From contig DDDG01000006.1 of assembly GCA_002336245.1 (NCBI GenBank), positions 1 to 64,000 of the forward strand: a stretch of DNA of 64,000 nt. The letters are read 5' to 3'. This stretch comes from Flavobacteriales bacterium UBA1986. GTDB taxonomy: Bacteria > Bacteroidota > Bacteroidia > Flavobacteriales_G > Salibacteraceae. The notes beneath the pieces are model-generated. The model did not search any database. It saw only the letters and a program-made list of their open reading frames with translations, and was not told the origin of the DNA. Position numbers and translations under genes: made by a program. Positions 61,452 to 64,000 of the stretch are shown here, piece by piece (position 1 is the stretch's first letter; the number at the start of each line of letters is the position of its first letter).

Positions 61452-62606
61452 GTGAGACTCGCCAAAAATCTTTTCGTCACAATTGTTTTTCTGAGCTTAA
61501 GTTTTTTAGCCAAAGCTCAGCTGAGAATTCTCTTTGCAGAAGCTCTTCGACTGAGCTCTCGTCAAATCGAGTGCATTGAGCAACTCGATACTGCCGCCGC
61601 AGAGATCGATGAATTTGAACACGATTACCTAAAAACAAAACTCTTCTTGACTTACGCCATCTCCTTCAGTAACATGGGGCGCAACGAAGAGGCCTTGGGA
61701 TACCTCTTTCGCTCCATTCGAGAAGCAAAATCAACTTTAAATAATGAAGCCCTGGTCGAGACCTATCTGGCCACTGGCGAGTACTTCCGGAAGCTGCAGC
61801 GCCTTGAATTGTCAATGCAATATTTAGACTCAGCTTTAAGCTTGCAATCGAAGCGGCCAAAACACCCGACACTTCTCTCTTCAATTTTCAATCGAAAAGC
61901 TGCCGTATATACACAGCTGGCTAAAGTAGAAGATGCTCAGGTTGAGGCCAGAATGACCGACTCTTCGTTTCGATACAGTACGCTTGCACTGGACATGGCA
62001 GTACAGAGCAACAACATTCATCTTCAAGCAGTCTCGTTCAATGAGTTGGGCTTCATCGTTTCTCGGGATGACGCACAATTGGCTGAACGCTATTTCTTTA
62101 AAGCCGACAGCATCTGGTCCGACTTAGGTTACCCTCGTTATCAATCGAGTGTACGCATCAATCGACTCAGGAATTTTCTCAATATGGGCAAGTATGATGA
62201 GTACGACCGGCTTTTGCCTTCTGTTATGGAAATGCTGGAAGGTCGAGACTGGTACGTTGCAGAGCACGACCTAATCATCATTAAGAAAGATAAAGCTGCT
62301 TTGCAAGGCAATTACAAGCTTGCCTACGAATTGGCAGACTCTAGGCAAGACTTGTTGATTCGCATTTTAGAAAGTGATTTTGAGCAACGAATCGGAGCTT
62401 TGGAAGCGCAAAATAATATGGGCAAAAAGGAGCAAATCATTGAGGTGCAAAAAGCCCGCTTGGCAACCGACGAAATACGATACCGACGTACCAATCAACT
62501 CCTCCTTGCAATGTCAATTGCCGGAATTGCTCTGATTACAACGATCATTGTTCTTTTCATCTTTTACAGAAACACGCGAAAAAGTAAGCTCGAATTGGAG
62601 TCATGA
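61452..62606 (+). CDS. TPR protein with one C-terminal membrane helix, sensor-like
   Basis: 384 residues. A signal peptide (about 1-22) is followed by five to six tetratricopeptide-like helix pairs (about 40-300), such as FSNMGRNEEALGYLFRSIREAKSTL and KLQRLELSMQYLDSALSLQ. A coiled coil (about 310-345) leads into one membrane helix (LLAMSIAGIALITTIIVLFIFY, about 350-371) and then only RNTRKSKLELES. In the usual Bacteroidota layout this point is followed by a histidine kinase or HTH domain, which is absent here. Either an ancestral kinase part is lost, or it is a receptor that acts with a partner. Confidence 0.82.
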   Translation: MRLAKNLFVTIVFLSLSFLAKAQLRILFAEALRLSSRQIECIEQLDTAAAEIDEFEHDYLKTKLFLTYAISFSNMGRNEEALGYLFRSIREAKSTLNNEALVETYLATGEYFRKLQRLELSMQYLDSALSLQSKRPKHPTLLSSIFNRKAAVYTQLAKVEDAQVEARMTDSSFRYSTLALDMAVQSNNIHLQAVSFNELGFIVSRDDAQLAERYFFKADSIWSDLGYPRYQSSVRINRLRNFLNMGKYDEYDRLLPSVMEMLEGRDWYVAEHDLIIIKKDKAALQGNYKLAYELADSRQDLLIRILESDFEQRIGALEAQNNMGKKEQIIEVQKARLATDEIRYRRTNQLLLAMSIAGIALITTIIVLFIFYRNTRKSKLELES

Positions 62607-62674
62607 AAAGTCTGTAACCCCATTCGTTCGCCAATGCTGGAAGGAATGTTTGCAATAGCGGAAAGACCGACTGA

Positions 62675-62758
62675 ATGAATCTGAAGGCTAAGGGGGTGGC
62701 TTTTGCTTTTTTAACTTTACTTTCCATCATTGCTGCAAACTTTCTCGGACAATTGTAG
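62675..62758 (+). CDS. possible 27-residue hydrophobic peptide
   Basis: An ATG-started frame in the gap before msrB encodes a short Lys-flanked hydrophobic stretch (AFAFLTLLSIIAANFL). It may be a small membrane peptide or a remnant of a signal peptide; there is no promoter box and no neighbour that supports it. Confidence 0.2.
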   Translation: MNLKAKGVAFAFLTLLSIIAANFLGQL

Positions 62759-62778
62759 TTATTCTAAAAACCAATCGG

Positions 62779-63285
62779 ATGCGTTACCTATTTATCTTTT
62801 CAGCACTTCTCATTTCTTTTCAAGCATGCACCCAGGGAAGCATGTCGAAACAACAGGCAAAAACGGAATCTACAGAGCAATCTTTTCCATTGCAGAAATC
62901 TGACGAAGAATGGAAGGCAGAGCTGACTCCAGAGCAATACAATGTTCTTCGTAAAAAAGGAACCGAAGCTCGATTCACTGAGATTTACAACGATCCAAAA
63001 GATGGCATTTACAGATGCTCAGCTTGCAACACTCCCCTCTTCGATGCGAAAACGAAATACAACTCCGGTTCAGGCTGGCCAGCCTTTTACGACATCGTCT
63101 CACCAGAGAATGTGGTTCTAGCAGAAGACAAATCTTTAGGAATGGTGCGAAACGAAGTGCTTTGTGGAAAGTGCGGTGGTCACCTCGGACACGTATTCGA
63201 AGACGGCCCCAAACCTACTGGCTTGCGCTACTGCATCAATTCCGTTTGCCTCGACTTTGATAAAAGTCAGAGTTCAGATAAGTAG
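62779..63285 (+). CDS. msrB: peptide methionine-R-sulfoxide reductase MsrB, lipoprotein
   Basis: MsrB reduces the R-epimer of methionine sulfoxide. 168 residues. A lipoprotein signal (LLISFQACTQG, Cys about 17) places it in the envelope. The SelR domain spans about 42-163: KKGTEARFTEIYN, YRCSACNTPLFD with the first zinc Cys pair, SGSGWPAFYD, CGKCGGHLGHVFEDGPKPTGLRYCINSVCLDF with the second zinc pair and the catalytic Cys in RYCINS. It pairs functionally with lipoprotein MsrA at 19753, although the genes are far apart. Confidence 0.94.
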   Translation: MRYLFIFSALLISFQACTQGSMSKQQAKTESTEQSFPLQKSDEEWKAELTPEQYNVLRKKGTEARFTEIYNDPKDGIYRCSACNTPLFDAKTKYNSGSGWPAFYDIVSPENVVLAEDKSLGMVRNEVLCGKCGGHLGHVFEDGPKPTGLRYCINSVCLDFDKSQSSDK

Positions 63286-64000
63286 CCTTTCAAGTCTTTC
63301 CAATGGGCCGTCCAGCTCAAATGCTCCCGACTAAGTTTTCGGCCCAAGTCTGCTTTCTTCTCAGCCAAACTGAAATCCTCGATTAGGTATTCAACTTCCC
63401 GACGAAACTTCTCGGAATCTTCTGCAATCGACAATGCATCCATGACTGGGTCAAGACTTTCAGCTCCAATTTGAGTGGTGACGCAGGGCAGACCTCGATA
63501 TAGACTCTCCACCACCTTAATCTTCATTCCACTTCCATAATTGAGTGGAGCAATGCTCAGCCGTGAGTTTTGGAAAAAGGGCTCTAAGTCATCGACAAAG
63601 CCATGATAGTTCACTCCATCCATTCGTTTCAGAAGAGAAACAAACACACTCGAAGCACCCTTTCCACAGATGTCCAATTCAAGTTCCGCATGACGAGCCT
63701 TCAGTGGAGGCCATATCTCGCGAAGAAACCAAACCAAGCCTTCTAAATTGGGATCCCAACTGAGGGTTCCAAAGAATAGAATTCGGGCATTCTTGCCTTC
63801 AAATTTTATCTCATTTCGATCGAGTAAATCTTCTGCACCCAAATGAAATGTTGTGAAGAGCTTTTCCTTTGGAATGCCAGCATTTGAAAGCACTTCCTGA
63901 TCGGCGGGCGCGGCCCATACTTGTGCAGAACGTTCGCAGGAAGCGAGTTCAAAACGTTTCACTCTCTGGGCTTCCAGTTCGAGAACCATGGACATCGGGA
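63267..64000 (-). CDS. glycosyltransferase family 4-type protein (partial, runs off the window)
   Basis: The 3' part of a GT-B glycosyltransferase; the N-terminus lies beyond the right edge. It shows ARILFFGTLSWDPNLEGLVWFLREIWP near 69-95, the typical start of the donor domain, then LDICGKG, GFVDDLEPFFQNSRLSIAPLNYGSGMKIKVVESLYRGLPCVTT, in which Gly-x-Lys-x-Lys-x-x-E-(A/S) is the donor-binding motif. The acceptor and sugar are unknown. It converges on msrB with a 19-nt overlap. Confidence 0.85.
   Translation of the reverse strand, partial: PMSMVLELEAQRVKRFELASCERSAQVWAAPADQEVLSNAGIPKEKLFTTFHLGAEDLLDRNEIKFEGKNARILFFGTLSWDPNLEGLVWFLREIWPPLKARHAELELDICGKGASSVFVSLLKRMDGVNYHGFVDDLEPFFQNSRLSIAPLNYGSGMKIKVVESLYRGLPCVTTQIGAESLDPVMDALSIAEDSEKFRREVEYLIEDFSLAEKKADLGRKLSREHLSWTAHWKDLKGYLSEL

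Noticed and set aside
1..64000. CRISPR array or direct-repeat locus
   Set aside because: The tandem repeats seen are 7-8 bp or lie in a 180-bp unit without regular spacers, and no cas gene is present.

Overview
The window reads as chromosome of a member of the Bacteroidota, most likely a marine Flavobacteriales lineage near Cryomorphaceae/Schleiferiaceae. The phylum call is firm. It rests on C-terminal type IX secretion (T9SS) sorting domains, many promoters of the TAnnTTTG type, frequent GTG/TTG starts with no Shine-Dalgarno, a compact AMP nucleosidase and DUF2490, DUF1801 and DUF1028 genes. The family-level call is only an inference. No insertion sequence, prophage, integrase, CRISPR array or rRNA is visible; one tRNA is present, tRNA-Arg(UCU).

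Layout. 0-14 kb is housekeeping: dapD, a membrane protein, an ABC-F ATPase, DUF1801, purC and phoH overlapping by 8 nt, a SAM hydroxide adenosyltransferase, an ABM-fold protein, a GT-C membrane glycosyltransferase, mltG, a uridine-phosphorylase-like gene, a SirB1-type protein, and a CaCA exchanger with a K+ channel. 14-23 kb is the untidy part: tRNA-Arg with its terminator, a 590-bp cluster of non-coding repeats, a secreted-protein gene cut and joined to the tail of a Y_Y_Y-domain gene, an SSS symporter, a response regulator, an MFS gene that is frameshifted and joined to half of a VOC gene, lipoprotein MsrA, and a large repeat-rich T9SS protein with a homopolymer frameshift. 23-40 kb returns to metabolism: DUF2490, MFS, ssb, ornithine aminotransferase, mnmA, def, a CDP-glucose sugar cluster (rfbF, rfbG, rfbC-like, NTF2-like), an RluA-type pseudouridine synthase, an ABC exporter, GNAT, DinB and AMP nucleosidase. 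40-55 kb holds a T9SS protein with an in-frame stop, a cold-shock/DEAD-helicase block, several envelope proteins, an MBL hydrolase, a second cold-shock gene, a small membrane-protein gene broken at a conserved Trp, an MBOAT/SGNH acyltransferase pair, a DUF1028 protein and a pirin with a signal-like leader.

55.5-59.7 kb is the most interesting block. It is a tight polyamine operon: a SpeA-like arginine decarboxylase whose family-conserved N-terminus begins at an ATT codon, then agmatinase, then a deoxyhypusine-synthase-family protein, then a methyltransferase preceded by a relic of a second pirin 3' end. The chemistry would run arginine, agmatine, putrescine, then a probable aminobutyl transfer such as homospermidine formation. 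The last 4 kb holds an SDR without the usual catalytic Tyr, a TPR/transmembrane protein that looks like a sensor lacking its kinase, lipoprotein MsrB, and the 3' part of a glycosyltransferase leaving the window.

Two themes cut across the window. At about ten genes the promoter TAnnTTTG box lies only 4-6 nt before the start codon, which predicts leaderless mRNAs. There is also an unusual number of broken or joined genes (nonsense codons, one A-run frameshift, two deletion-type junctions), so either real decay or local sequence error has to be considered.
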